DNA of 64,000 nucleotides from Haloarcula pellucida. Its GTDB lineage: Archaea; Halobacteriota; Halobacteria; Halobacteriales; Haloarculaceae. How positions within the stretch are numbered: position 1 is the stretch's first letter; each line of letters opens with the position of its first letter. Below, piece by piece: positions 44,957-54,221 of this stretch. The stretch is from assembly GCF_014647235.1 (NCBI RefSeq), contig NZ_BMOU01000003.1, forward strand, positions 1 to 64,000, read 5' to 3'. The position numbers and the translations under genes were made by a program. The notes under the pieces are model-generated. The model was not told where the DNA came from and ran no database searches. It was given only the letters and a program-made list of their open reading frames with translations.

Positions 44957-44957
44957 G

Positions 44958-45332
44958 CTACCGCTCTGCGACGACCTCTATCTCGACGTCGATATCGACG
45001 GGGAGTTTGACGACTTCGACGGCGCTCCGAGCGGGATACGGCGCCGACATGAGTTCGCCGTAGACCTCGTTGACTTCGTCGTAGTACCGCATGTCCTTCA
45101 CGAACACGGTCGCTTTCACGACGTCGTCGAGCGAGACGCCGCCGGCCTGCAGGATGGCCTCGACGTTCTCGAGCGTCCGTCGAGTCTGCTCACCGGGTGT
45201 TCCCGGAATCACCTCGCCCGTGTCGGGGTCGACCGGGCCCTGTCCGGAGACGTAGATACGGTCTCCGGTCGCGATGCCTTGTGAGTACGGTCCGATGCTG
45301 TCTGGTGCGTCGTCGGTGGTTAGTTCTTCCAT
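44958..45332 (-). CDS. ridA: RidA/YjgF-family enamine-imine deaminase
   Basis: A 124-residue protein of the Rid family, which forms trimers and hydrolyses reactive enamine/imine intermediates to ketoacids and ammonia. Key parts are IGPYSQGI, VSGQGPVDPDTGE, VKATVFVKDM and the substrate-binding Arg in YPARSAVEV, so it belongs to the active archetype. It sits between the SDR and HAD genes in the catabolic cluster, suggesting that the pathway produces an enamine or that a related carbonyl product needs processing. Confidence 0.9.
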   Translation of the reverse strand: MEELTTDDAPDSIGPYSQGIATGDRIYVSGQGPVDPDTGEVIPGTPGEQTRRTLENVEAILQAGGVSLDDVVKATVFVKDMRYYDEVNEVYGELMSAPYPARSAVEVVKLPVDIDVEIEVVAER

Positions 45333-45344
45333 GGGTCGCGTGAC

Positions 45345-46187
45345 TCAGTTGGTCGTCGGTGGTTCGTCCGCGTCGTACACGTCGTTGATGAACGGCGTCG
45401 GCAAGCTAGTCGTCAGTCCGCCGTCGAGGACGAGATTCTCGCCGGTGACGAAACTCGACAGTTCGGAGGCGAGGAACAGGGTCGTGTCGGCGACTTCTCT
45501 CGGCGTGCCGAACCGACCGAGCGGATACTGATCGAGCCAGCGCTCTCGAGCGCTCGTCTCACCGGTCCGTTCCTCCGTGTTCTCCATCTCGGCGCGCCTG
45601 TTTGCCGTCTCGATGGTGGCCGCAGAGACGACGTTCGAGCGGATACCGTGTTGGCCGTAGTGGGCGGCGATGTTCCGCGACAGCGCCAACAGCCCACTTT
45701 TGGCTTCCGAGTATCCGGAGAGGCCGATACCGAACAGGCCGTTGACCGATCCCATGTGAATCATGGACCCGCCGCCAGCGGCGACCATCGCCGGCAGCAC
45801 CTCCTTGCTCAGGAGGAACTGGCTCTTCAGGTTCAGATCGACCATCCACTCGAAGGTCGCCTCGTCACAGCGGTGTAACAGGTTCGCAGACTCGTCTGCC
45901 CCGCCGGCGTTGTTCACGAGTACGCGGACGGTGCCGAACTCTTCGACCGTCGTATCGACGAGGTCCCGTACGGCGTCTTTGTCTGTGACGTCGCATTCGA
46001 CCGGGACGACGCGGCCGTCGTGTTCGGCGGTCAGTTCCGTCGCAACCGCGTCGACGTCCTCGTAGGTGCGCGAACAGACGACGACGTCGCCGCCCGCCTC
46101 GGCGAACCGGGCTGCGATTTCGCGTCCGATTCCCCGAGACGCACCGGTCACGATGGCCGGGCGGTCGGCTAACGATAGCTCTACCAT
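45345..46187 (-). CDS. Short-chain dehydrogenase/reductase of the catabolic cluster
   Basis: A 280-residue SDR with classical motifs: cofactor site TGASRGIGRE, NNAGGADES, catalytic Ser in MGSVNGLFG and Tyr-x3-Lys in GYSEAKSG, and a C-terminal LVLDGGLTTSLP. Several such enzymes oxidise sugar acids or keto-deoxy intermediates. ATG 46187 is chosen over the in-frame 46202 because it gives the standard first strand. It follows the dehydratase gene by 49 bases, and that gap holds CCCTATTGAAAC (46211-46222), identical to half of an operator-like site near the IclR gene. Confidence 0.85.
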   Translation of the reverse strand: MVELSLADRPAIVTGASRGIGREIAARFAEAGGDVVVCSRTYEDVDAVATELTAEHDGRVVPVECDVTDKDAVRDLVDTTVEEFGTVRVLVNNAGGADESANLLHRCDEATFEWMVDLNLKSQFLLSKEVLPAMVAAGGGSMIHMGSVNGLFGIGLSGYSEAKSGLLALSRNIAAHYGQHGIRSNVVSAATIETANRRAEMENTEERTGETSARERWLDQYPLGRFGTPREVADTTLFLASELSSFVTGENLVLDGGLTTSLPTPFINDVYDADEPPTTN

Positions 46188-46236
46188 AGCGATGACACCC
46201 ACGAAGGCTGCCCTATTGAAACTTGTTCTCGTCCGC

Positions 46237-47406
46237 TCATGAGATTCGATACTCTTCGACCGCGTCCATGTCGACGTCGATGCCGAGTCCGGGGCCCTCC
46301 GGGGCCGGGAGGCGACCGTCGGTCACCTCGAAGGGGTTCTCGATGACGTCCGCCTCCCAGCCGTAGTACGTCGAATCCGGCGGCAGGGCAAAGCCCGGGA
46401 TACCGGTGAACGCGTGGAGGATGGCCGCTGTCCGAATCCCCAGATCGAACGCACAGTGGTGCGTGAAGGGGACGCCGGCGTCTTCGAGGACGGCGGCTTG
46501 CTGGCGGAGGCCGCTGATACCGCCGGCCGGGGTCAGGTCGATGACGCCCACGTCCATCGCACCGGCTTCGACGAGCGACTGGATGTTGTGTGAGATGTAG
46601 GTATCCTCGTTCGGGGCGATTGGCTGTCTGAGCCGCTGTCGCAGGCGGGCTAACGACGTGTGCGAATCGACTCGAATCGGCTGTTCCATGTACTGGAGGT
46701 AGACGTTCTCGTCTTCGAGCATCGCGCCGACGCGAACCGCCTGGTCGAGCGTCCAGCCCTGATTCGGGTCGAGGCGGAACTCCAGTTGCCCGTCGACTTC
46801 GTCGTGCATCGCGACGATGCGCTCGACGTCCTGTCGCCAGTCCCGCCCGGCCTTCGTCTTGAGGACGCTGAAACCCGCTTCGAGGGCTTCCCGAGCCTTG
46901 ACGCGTGACTCTTCGGGCGAGAGGATGCCGAGACAGAACGCGATCGGGACGTCGCTGGGTGCGGTACTGTCGCCGTCGACGCTCTGTCGGTGTTGCTGGG
47001 ACCCCTGTGTCGGTGCCGTCCACCCGCCGAGGAGTTCGTAGACGGGGCGGTCGAGGGTTTTGCCGACGATGTCCCAGCAGGCCGTTTCGACGGCCGCGAA
47101 GAACATGTCGACGTTCGTGTACTCGACGAACACCTGTCGCCGGAGTCGTTCGATCTCGAAGGGCGACTGGCCCCGAATCATCGGGCCGACACCGTCTTCG
47201 ATGATGGACTCGGTAGCCGCCGGTGAGAGGAAGACACGCATCTCTCCCCAGCCACTGATGCCTTCGTCCGTGTCTACGCGCACGAGGACTCGCTCCATCG
47301 ATTCTAGCCGCCCGTGATTGGTCACGTACGGACCGATTCCGAGGTGATCGTCTAGGTCGGCCAGCGGTACGTCTACAGTCACCGCTGACACGCCGGTTAT
47401 CTCCAT
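46237..47406 (-). CDS. Mandelate racemase/enolase-superfamily dehydratase
   Basis: A 389-residue enzyme with the N-terminal capping domain (MEITGVSAVTVDVPL) and a C-terminal barrel. The residues of the mandelate-racemase subgroup are present: Lys183 and Lys185 (VLKTKAG), metal ligands Asp213 (LDPNQGW), Glu241 (YMEQP) and Glu267 (APNED), and the Asp290/His316-317 dyad (VIDLTPAGG, FTHHCAFD). Members dehydrate sugar acids or racemise hydroxyacids. A Gln/Asp-rich insertion lies after GGWTAPTQG. ATG 47406 is chosen; the longer open frame is a shadow of the next gene. The exact acid is unknown. Confidence 0.85.
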   Translation of the reverse strand: MEITGVSAVTVDVPLADLDDHLGIGPYVTNHGRLESMERVLVRVDTDEGISGWGEMRVFLSPAATESIIEDGVGPMIRGQSPFEIERLRRQVFVEYTNVDMFFAAVETACWDIVGKTLDRPVYELLGGWTAPTQGSQQHRQSVDGDSTAPSDVPIAFCLGILSPEESRVKAREALEAGFSVLKTKAGRDWRQDVERIVAMHDEVDGQLEFRLDPNQGWTLDQAVRVGAMLEDENVYLQYMEQPIRVDSHTSLARLRQRLRQPIAPNEDTYISHNIQSLVEAGAMDVGVIDLTPAGGISGLRQQAAVLEDAGVPFTHHCAFDLGIRTAAILHAFTGIPGFALPPDSTYYGWEADVIENPFEVTDGRLPAPEGPGLGIDVDMDAVEEYRIS

Positions 47407-47450
47407 GCAAGCCCGTCGTTCGGGAACTATAATCAAAGTACCGTTTCGGG

Positions 47451-48602
47451 CTACGTGTTCACCGCGTCGATGGCGGCTCCGACCCATTGCAACGACTGCT
47501 CCGGTAAGAGTCCGTAGTTGTAGAACGAGAGGCGTGGGACCCCTCTCGACTCGAGAGTCCGTACGATATCGACGACGGTTGCCTCGTCGTGAATCGCCGG
47601 GTGGCCCGGCAGGAGGCCGACGTGGAGCGGGATGTCGTCGACGAGACTCTCGACGGTGCGATAGGCTTCCAGCACCGCCTCGGTCGTCGATTCGTAGGCC
47701 GGGAGACAGTAGTAATCGACGTGCGTCGAGAGTGCCGCAAGGTCGGCACCGACCATCCACTCACGACCGGGTTCGGGTGCGCCGACGTAATAGCCGAGCG
47801 GCGTCGATCCGGCGGCGTCTGCCAACTCGGCGTACAGTGACGTCAGCGTCTGCTCGCGGACGTCGACGTACGCGGCAACGGCGCTGTGCTCCGTGAGCCA
47901 CGCCTCCGGTGAGCGGTCGTATGCCACGTCGCCGGCGACGATAGCGTCGAGTGTTTCGGCGACAGTCGTGCGGGCCCGGCCGACGTCGACGCCGGCGTCC
48001 GTCGCGTTCTCGCGGCAGTGCGGACAGAAACACAGCCCGAGAAAGAACTCGCCGAGCGGCCCCAGCCGAGCGTGAATCTTCTGGTGGTGCCAGCCGAAGC
48101 CGGTCCCGTAGAAGTAATCGAAGGTCTCTAGCTCGATGCGGTCGAGTCCGTCGCGCGACGCGAGGTCCGAGACGAGTGCCGTGAGGTACCGCTGGACCTC
48201 GGGGTTCGAGGGGCACAGACCGAAGACGAGGTCGTCCCCGTGTGCCGATTCGAGCGTACATCCGGGGTTGTCCATTCCGAGGCGGGAGTTGTGACAGCCG
48301 ACGGTCCAGGAGGTCACTGTCAGGTCGGTCAGGCCGTCGGCGACGTCGGCGACCCAGTCGCCGTCCATCCCCTCGTAGGGCATTGGTTCGAGCTGTCCGT
48401 AGTCCGGACCGGTCTCGAAGTACGAACTCGCACGGGCGAACAGCGTTCGCCGCTCGGGATTGTGCGGTGTGAACGCCTGCACCGTGTGGTAGTTCGTCGC
48501 GAGGTTCACCTCGTCGATGCCGATGCCCCGAAGCCGCGCTTCGACCTCGGCCGGGCCTTCGTCCAGGATATCCCATGGGTACGCCCACGTCGCGAATTCC
48601 AT
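47451..48602 (-). CDS. Unrecognised TIM-barrel-like protein of the catabolic cluster
   Basis: A 383-residue soluble protein that I cannot assign to a named family. It begins MEFATWAYPWDILDEGP, has repeated beta-alpha units, NLATNYHTVQAF, a segment DRIELETFDYFYGTG with two acidic residues, HHQKIHARLGPLG, a FCPHC cysteine pair and VDYYCLPAYES near the C-terminus. The pattern and HHxxxH-like residues suggest a TIM barrel, perhaps a sugar isomerase or glycosidase-like enzyme. It lies between the permease genes and the dehydratase gene, so it probably acts early in the pathway. The upstream TTG at 48608 is an alternative start. Confidence 0.65.
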   Translation of the reverse strand: MEFATWAYPWDILDEGPAEVEARLRGIGIDEVNLATNYHTVQAFTPHNPERRTLFARASSYFETGPDYGQLEPMPYEGMDGDWVADVADGLTDLTVTSWTVGCHNSRLGMDNPGCTLESAHGDDLVFGLCPSNPEVQRYLTALVSDLASRDGLDRIELETFDYFYGTGFGWHHQKIHARLGPLGEFFLGLCFCPHCRENATDAGVDVGRARTTVAETLDAIVAGDVAYDRSPEAWLTEHSAVAAYVDVREQTLTSLYAELADAAGSTPLGYYVGAPEPGREWMVGADLAALSTHVDYYCLPAYESTTEAVLEAYRTVESLVDDIPLHVGLLPGHPAIHDEATVVDIVRTLESRGVPRLSFYNYGLLPEQSLQWVGAAIDAVNT

Positions 48603-48641
48603 ACCCAAGCGACCACCGGGGCGATAATAAAAGTAGAGGCG

Positions 48642-49487
48642 CTACTCTTTGACCGCGCCGGCGGTCATCCCGGCGACGATGTACTCTTCGAGGAAGGCAA
48701 ACAGGATCAACAGCGGGATGATGCCGATGACCGACACCGTGAGCATCATCCGCCAGTCGGTCTGTAGCGCGCCGACCATCGAGAAGACACCGCGTGGGAT
48801 GTTGTACTTCGCGCTGTCGGTGAGGAAGGTGAGAACGAACAGCAGTCGGTTCCACGCGTAGAGGAACGTGTAAGTGATGCTGGCCACCAGTGCCGGCTTG
48901 GTCAGCGGCAACACGATCTTCGTGAGGATCTGCAACTGGCTGGCGCCGTCGATACGCGCCGACTCCTCGAGCGCGACGGGTATCGTCTTGAAGTAGCCAT
49001 ACAGCATCCAGACGTTGAACGGCAGGGTGAACGCCGCCGCCGGGATGATGACGGCCAGATAGGTGTTGAACAGGCCGAACTGGGTGATGACGTCGAACAG
49101 GCCGACGATCAGCACGACCGGTGCGAACATCTGGACGACCAGCACGGAGAGGAGGAAGGTCCGCTTGCCGACGAAGTCGTTCCGGGCACAGGAGTACGCG
49201 GCCGGAATCGCCAGCAGGAGCGTGAGGACGACCGTCCCCAGCGAGATGATGAAACTGTTCCCGATCCACAGGAGCACGTCGGTCTGTGACCAGACCTCGA
49301 CGTACGCCTGAAAGCTGGGGTCGGAGGGGAACAGCGTCGCCGGCGCGGAGAATATCTCCGATTCGGGCTTGAACGTGCTCGAGAACATGGTGTAGAACGG
49401 GAGCATCATGAGCCCGAGCAGCGCTAGCAGCACGCCGTAGAGGCGGACTTTGCGGAGGCCGCTCCGGTCGTGGCCCGCCATGGTCAT
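48642..49487 (-). CDS. Carbohydrate ABC transporter permease, MalG/UgpE family
   Basis: A 281-residue permease with six predicted membrane helices. The cytoplasmic EAA loop is EESARIDGASQLQIL then LPLTKPAL, where the ATPase docks. The N-terminal helix follows a short basic segment, and the C-terminus ends VAGMTAGAVKE, typical of the CUT1 family. Its ATG overlaps the stop of the partner permease by ATGA. Together with the MalF-like protein, solute-binding lipoprotein and MalK-like ATPase it forms a complete importer. Confidence 0.92.
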   Translation of the reverse strand: MTMAGHDRSGLRKVRLYGVLLALLGLMMLPFYTMFSSTFKPESEIFSAPATLFPSDPSFQAYVEVWSQTDVLLWIGNSFIISLGTVVLTLLLAIPAAYSCARNDFVGKRTFLLSVLVVQMFAPVVLIVGLFDVITQFGLFNTYLAVIIPAAAFTLPFNVWMLYGYFKTIPVALEESARIDGASQLQILTKIVLPLTKPALVASITYTFLYAWNRLLFVLTFLTDSAKYNIPRGVFSMVGALQTDWRMMLTVSVIGIIPLLILFAFLEEYIVAGMTAGAVKE

Positions 49488-50422
49488 AGCTCGTCACCTC
49501 CGCGCGTGTAGATGCGCAGGTAGATGATAGCGAAGACGAGCAGGAACAGGAACCCGATGACGCTGTAGGCGGCCCCGCGTCCGAGATTTCCGTTCTGGAG
49601 GCCGACTTGGTAGATGTGGATGACGAGCGTCGCCGTCGAACTGATGGGACCGCCACCGGTCATCGTCCAGATGACGTCGAAGCTGACGAACGTCCAGATG
49701 GTCGACAGCAGCGTGGCGATGAGTATGACGCTCTTCAGTTGCGGGAGCGTGATGTAGCGGAACTGGTGCCACTTTTCTGCGCCGTCGATGGCGGCTGCCT
49801 CGTACAGCTCCTGCGGAATCGACTGGAGCCCCGCGAGGAAGATGATCGCCATGAACGGCGTCCCGATCCAGATGTCGGCGACGACCACGCCGAGCCACGC
49901 TATCGATGGGTTCCCGAGGATACCGATGCCCTGCTCGATGACCCCGAGTTTCAGCAGGATGGCGTTGAGGTAGCCGAACTGCGGGTGCTCTATCCAGCGG
50001 AACACGACCGCCGAGATGGCGTAGGGGATGCCCCACGGGATGAGGAACGCGGTACGGAAGAACTTCCGACCGCGGATGTCCCCCTTGAGGTGGACGGCGA
50101 TGAGCAGGCCCAGAACCGTCTTGCCGGCGACGCCGGCCAGAACCCAGCGCCCCGTCTGCCAGAGCAATCGGTAGAAGATGTCGCTGTCGAATATCTCGAC
50201 GTAGTGCTGGAGTCCGACGAACGTTTCGATAGTGGAGTCGGCCGGCGACCGGTACAGCGAAAGCCGAAACGTCTCGATAATCGGGTACCCGACGACCGCC
50301 AACAGGAACAGGGCTGCGGGTGCGATGAGGAGATACGCGCGGCTGTTTCGCTGGACGTACGCCAACCCTCGTTCGAGACGTGAGTCCTCGGACGCCTCGG
50401 TATATTCCTCTGCCAGACTCAT
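49484..50422 (-). CDS. Carbohydrate ABC transporter permease, MalF/UgpA family
   Basis: A 312-residue permease with six predicted membrane helices after a cytoplasmic N-terminus. The EAA loop is YEAAAIDGAEKWHQFRYITLP, and the preceding IFLAGLQSIPQEL is the usual lead-in. Residues FDVIWTMTGGGP mark the CUT1 permeases near the fifth helix. It is 9 bases downstream of the binding-protein gene and overlaps the MalG-like gene. Confidence 0.92.
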   Translation of the reverse strand: MSLAEEYTEASEDSRLERGLAYVQRNSRAYLLIAPAALFLLAVVGYPIIETFRLSLYRSPADSTIETFVGLQHYVEIFDSDIFYRLLWQTGRWVLAGVAGKTVLGLLIAVHLKGDIRGRKFFRTAFLIPWGIPYAISAVVFRWIEHPQFGYLNAILLKLGVIEQGIGILGNPSIAWLGVVVADIWIGTPFMAIIFLAGLQSIPQELYEAAAIDGAEKWHQFRYITLPQLKSVILIATLLSTIWTFVSFDVIWTMTGGGPISSTATLVIHIYQVGLQNGNLGRGAAYSVIGFLFLLVFAIIYLRIYTRGGDEL

Positions 50423-50431
50423 TCCTGTCTG

Positions 50432-51793
50432 TCACTCCATGGCATCTTCGAGATCACTCTGGGCGTCATTGAGCGCTTTCTGGGGCGTCTTCCGTTCTGC
50501 CAGTGCTTCCTGAATCGCCTGGACCATCCGGTCGTTGAACTCGCTGAAGTTACTGAGCTTCGGCCGAGCGCGAGCGTACTGTCCCGCCTCGACGAACGGC
50601 CCCCAGTTCTTCGAGTCGGAGAAGTACGACCGCTCGCCGACGGCTTCGACGACCGGGAGGAAGCCTTTCTGCTTCGAGTACTGGAACCGGCGTTCCTCGT
50701 CGAAGTAGAAGCGAATCAGGTCGCGTGCGAGGTCCTTGTGCTCGCTCTGACTCAGGATGGCGAGCGTATCGATGGTAAAGAGGCTGTATCGCCCCTCGGG
50801 CCCGCGGGGTACCTGCACGATGCCGTAGTCGAAGTCGACCTCGTCGTTCTCTTGTGCCGAGGTGATGTTGAGTCCGGTGTAGACGTGTCCGATGACCATT
50901 CCTAGGTCACCGTTCTCGAACAGTTGCCGAATGTCCTGCCGAGTCGACGAGAGCGGCGAGGACTGTGTGACGTCGTGTTCGAGGTGGAGGTCGGTGTACA
51001 GCGAGAGGGCGTCGACAGCCCCGCTGGAGTTTACGACCGGCATTCCTTCGTCGTCGACGAGGTCTGCGCCGTGCGACCAGTGGTAGTGATAGTACTGTGA
51101 CCCGGTCTCGATGGCGTCGGCCCCCGCAAGCCCGAGGGCAGGCACGCTGGCATCGCTATCGCGGATTTGCTTTGCGGCGTCCACCATGTCCTGCCACGAA
51201 TCGAGCGACGGGTTCTCGGGGTCGAGACCGGCCGTCTCGAAGACGTCCTTATTGTAGTAGAGACACTTATTCGAGGCGGCCCACGGAACGCCGTAATGCG
51301 AGCCGTTGTACATCGTCCCCTCGGCGACGCCGTCGTAGAACTGCTCGCCGAACTCGCCGTCCATCATGTCGTCGAGCGGTTCGAGCGCGTCCTTGCCCAC
51401 GAGTTGAGGGATCCAACGCGCAGGCCACCGACTGACGTCGGGTGCTTGGCCGCCGTCGACGCGGTTGTTCACGGTCTGACGGGCGTTGTCCCACGTAACG
51501 CTGGTGAACTCGACGTCGACGCCGTGTTCTTCTTCGAAGGCCGCGTTGTTCTCCTCGAAGAACTGCTTGATGTTGTCGCCGACGCCCATCGTGAGAAACT
51601 GGACGCTCTGGGTACCGCCGTCGCCGCCGTCACTTCCGCTACCACTGTCGCCGTCGCCGCCATCGCTTCCGCTACCACCGTCGCCGCTACAACCGGCGAT
51701 GGCGATGGCGCCGCCTGCGCCGAGTGCCTGCAGTAACTGTCGGCGGTCGATACTGTCGTCGCTAGACTCGGGGTTGTTATCGGGCTGCATCAT
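50432..51793 (-). CDS. Extracellular solute-binding lipoprotein, family 1 (CUT1 sugar type)
   Basis: A 453-residue receptor. The signal has DRRQLLQALGAGG, a hydrophobic core and lipobox IAGC, so it is a Tat-style lipoprotein. A Gly/Ser/Asp-rich linker (about residues 32-60) joins it to the globular part, which has VEFTSVTWDNARQTVNNR, PARWIPQLVGKDALEPLD, WAASNKCLYYNKDVFE and an ATP-free two-lobe pattern common to sugar-binding family 1. Either ATG 51793 or 51790 may be used. The ligand is unknown; the cluster enzymes suggest a sugar acid, glycoside or related compound. Confidence 0.88.
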   Translation of the reverse strand: MMQPDNNPESSDDSIDRRQLLQALGAGGAIAIAGCSGDGGSGSDGGDGDSGSGSDGGDGGTQSVQFLTMGVGDNIKQFFEENNAAFEEEHGVDVEFTSVTWDNARQTVNNRVDGGQAPDVSRWPARWIPQLVGKDALEPLDDMMDGEFGEQFYDGVAEGTMYNGSHYGVPWAASNKCLYYNKDVFETAGLDPENPSLDSWQDMVDAAKQIRDSDASVPALGLAGADAIETGSQYYHYHWSHGADLVDDEGMPVVNSSGAVDALSLYTDLHLEHDVTQSSPLSSTRQDIRQLFENGDLGMVIGHVYTGLNITSAQENDEVDFDYGIVQVPRGPEGRYSLFTIDTLAILSQSEHKDLARDLIRFYFDEERRFQYSKQKGFLPVVEAVGERSYFSDSKNWGPFVEAGQYARARPKLSNFSEFNDRMVQAIQEALAERKTPQKALNDAQSDLEDAME

Positions 51794-51851
51794 TAGTGTC
51801 ACTCAGTCCCATGTACATAATTGTTTGTGTTTGTATCGCGTGGCTCGCTGT

Positions 51852-52652
51852 TCAGGCATTGTTCTCGTGAATCGCGACCATGAGAGCCGCGAGTTCCTCA
51901 CCGATGATCGAGCGGATTCGGTCGCCCGTCTCGGCGCTCGCCCGCTTTGGCGCGCCGATGGCACCGGACGACGAATACGCGTCGAACGAGCGATAGACGG
52001 TAACGGTGCCCCCGTCGAGCAAGTCCTGTCCGCCCCACTCGTAGTGTTCGTCCATCGGTTCGCCGTCTCGGGCGTCCGGGTCGCCCACGAGGTCCGGTCG
52101 CAGGGCAAGCATGAGGGACGTCTCGAACTCGCCGCCGTGGGCCATCCCGCCCGTCTCGGTCGTCCGGAGTTCCTCGATTCGGTCCGATGCCAATCGGAAA
52201 TACGTCGTCCCGAGTACCTCCGCCTCGGTGTCGACGCCGACGGTACTCACGACGGCGTCGATGAGCGGGCCGTTCCCGCCGTGGCCGTTGACGAACAGCA
52301 CCGCATCGAACCCGTTCTGGATGCCAGTGTGTGCGATATCCTCCAGCGTCGCTCGCAGGTGAGCGAACTCGAGTGACAGGGTGCCGCCGAACGACAAGTG
52401 ATGTGGCGAGAAGCCACTCCAGACCGGCGGTGTCACGACGACGGGAACGTCGTCTAAGCGCTCGATAGCGGCGTCGACCATCGCTTCGACGAGAAGCGTG
52501 TCGGTGACGACCGGTAGGTGGTTGCCGTGCTGTTCGACGCTCCCGACGGGGATGACGAGGACGGAGCCACGTTGCTCGCCGACATCTCGGACCTCGCTCG
52601 CAGTCATCCCGGCCCACTCACACTCCCTCCGACCGATAGTCTCGTACAACAT
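51852..52652 (-). CDS. Creatininase-family amidohydrolase
   Basis: A 266-residue metal-dependent hydrolase of the creatininase superfamily, which includes creatinine amidohydrolase, MftE peptidase and Fapy deformylase. Metal ligands are visible in VGSVEQHGNHLP (Glu and His), VTDT (Asp), NGHGGN (His) and GGEFETS (Glu). The gene lies directly after the ATPase gene (1-base gap) and before the binding protein. Sugar-degradation clusters in archaea and bacteria often carry such proteins, where they may open lactams, lactones or similar rings (inference). Confidence 0.85.
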   Translation of the reverse strand: MLYETIGRRECEWAGMTASEVRDVGEQRGSVLVIPVGSVEQHGNHLPVVTDTLLVEAMVDAAIERLDDVPVVVTPPVWSGFSPHHLSFGGTLSLEFAHLRATLEDIAHTGIQNGFDAVLFVNGHGGNGPLIDAVVSTVGVDTEAEVLGTTYFRLASDRIEELRTTETGGMAHGGEFETSLMLALRPDLVGDPDARDGEPMDEHYEWGGQDLLDGGTVTVYRSFDAYSSSGAIGAPKRASAETGDRIRSIIGEELAALMVAIHENNA

Positions 52653-52653
52653 G

Positions 52654-53751
52654 TTATGCCGACTCCGTCCGCCGTAGCTGAGTCATCGCTACGCGCTCGC
52701 CGTCGGGCTCGAACAGATGCATATCGTCTGTGTGGAATCCCAGCGATATCTCGTCGCCCCGCTGCGGTCGGTATTCGCTATCGACCCGGGCCACGACCTC
52801 CGTAGAGCCGCCTGCCGTCTCCAGATAGAGGAAGTTGTCCGAACCCATCGGCTCGACGACGTCGACGACCGTATCGATGTACTCACCGGCGCCTTCGGCG
52901 ACGAAGTCCTCCGGTCGCACGCCGAGGGTGTACTCCCCGGCAGGAATGTCGACGTCGAGCGTAAATCCGACATCGGGCGAATCGAATCGGGTACCGTCGT
53001 CGCTGGCCGTCACACTCACCTCGAAGAAGTTCATCGAGGGCGAGCCGATGAATCCCGCGACGAACTCGTTGTTTGGTTCGTCATAGCAGCGCTCGGGCGG
53101 GTCGACCTGCTGGAGTTCCCCCTCGTTGAGAATCACGATACGGTCGGCCATCGTCATCGCCTCCGTCTGGTCGTGGGTGACGTAGATGGTCGTGACGTCG
53201 AGTTCCTCCTGAATCCGCTGAATCTCCGTGCGCATCTGCGTCCGTAACTTCGCGTCGAGATTCGACAGGGGCTCGTCCATCAGGAACACCTCTGGATCAC
53301 GGACGATAGCCCGTCCGAGCGCCACGCGCTGTTGCTGGCCGCCCGAGAGTTGTTTCGGCAGGTCCGCCATGAGATCCGAGATTTCCAAGAGCTCGGCGGC
53401 TTCTTCGACACGCTGTTCGATCTGGTCGTCGTACTCGCCGGACAGACGCAGCCCGAAGGACATGTTCTCGCGCACGGTCATGTGCGGGTAGAGCGCGTAG
53501 CTCTGGAACACCATGGCGATGTTCCGGTCCTGTGGACGGACGTCGTTGACCACTTGTCCACCGATGGCGATCTCACCGTCCGTGACTGTTTCGAGCCCAG
53601 CAATCATCCGAAGCGTGGTCGATTTGCCACACCCCGATGGGCCGACGACGACGACGAATTCCCCGTCTTCGACGGACAGGGACAGGTCCTCGACTGCAAG
53701 GACGTCATCGTCGTATACCTTGCTGACGTTTGATAGTGTAACCTCGCTCAT
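52654..53751 (-). CDS. Sugar ABC transporter ATPase, MalK/UgpC family
   Basis: A 365-residue ATPase. Walker A is GPSGCGKST, the Q-loop VFQSYALYPHMTV, the signature LSGGQQQR, Walker B VFLMDEPLSNLDA and the switch His YVTHDQTEA. The C-terminal OB-type regulatory domain (about residues 240-365) has YTLGVRPEDF, identifying the MalK/UgpC group. ATG 53751 is favoured over the in-frame ATG at 53778 because a TATTAAAT-like box and start context fit a short leader. It is the first gene of the catabolic cluster on the minus strand. Confidence 0.92.
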   Translation of the reverse strand: MSEVTLSNVSKVYDDDVLAVEDLSLSVEDGEFVVVVGPSGCGKSTTLRMIAGLETVTDGEIAIGGQVVNDVRPQDRNIAMVFQSYALYPHMTVRENMSFGLRLSGEYDDQIEQRVEEAAELLEISDLMADLPKQLSGGQQQRVALGRAIVRDPEVFLMDEPLSNLDAKLRTQMRTEIQRIQEELDVTTIYVTHDQTEAMTMADRIVILNEGELQQVDPPERCYDEPNNEFVAGFIGSPSMNFFEVSVTASDDGTRFDSPDVGFTLDVDIPAGEYTLGVRPEDFVAEGAGEYIDTVVDVVEPMGSDNFLYLETAGGSTEVVARVDSEYRPQRGDEISLGFHTDDMHLFEPDGERVAMTQLRRTESA

Positions 53752-54006
53752 ACCGAGTGAGAGAATGGTCTCAATCATGGGTAATAAATGTTGGCAGTAT
53801 CCGTCCCAGTAGACAACACAACCACGTCAAAAGCAGCGGTTTGGCCGTCACGCGGACGAAGGGAGCCAGAACCTCACGACGTTGCGGTGCTAACCGTGTC
53901 GGGGTACGTTGCTACTCGTGGGGTCTTCGAGACGGCCGGATACGGGGATGGTCGATAGAGCGCCTCTATCTGCAATAAATCCAGTCTTGCAGGTTCGTTG
54001 GTTGGG

Positions 54007-54025
54007 TTTTCAACCCTATTGAAAC
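54007..54025. promoter_or_regulatory. Operator-like palindrome 1
   Basis: TTTTCAAC-CCT-ATTGAAAC. The half-sites are complementary except at the centre edges. The right half recurs exactly as CCCTATTGAAAC at 46211-46222 just upstream of the SDR gene. Candidate IclR-type binding site. Confidence 0.4.
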
Positions 54026-54221
54026 GCGCTGAGTGACGTCCGTCGAAACGTCGGCGCAATCGAGAATGCGGCATTAGAGGGGCTATATCGTCGGAATCAG
54101 AACCTTGGCCCGGGAGATCGATTCCCCATGTGAGTTGTTGTCATTCTTCGTGGACCGATATCCCAATGAAAATAACACAGGTACGTTCGTTAGTGTATGA
54201 GGGTTGGACGGATGATACCAG

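Noticed and set aside
47761-49656. A 631-codon minus-strand frame across the permease and barrel-protein genes
   Set aside because: The sequence is Arg/Pro-rich with no domains and overlaps three well-supported genes in another frame.
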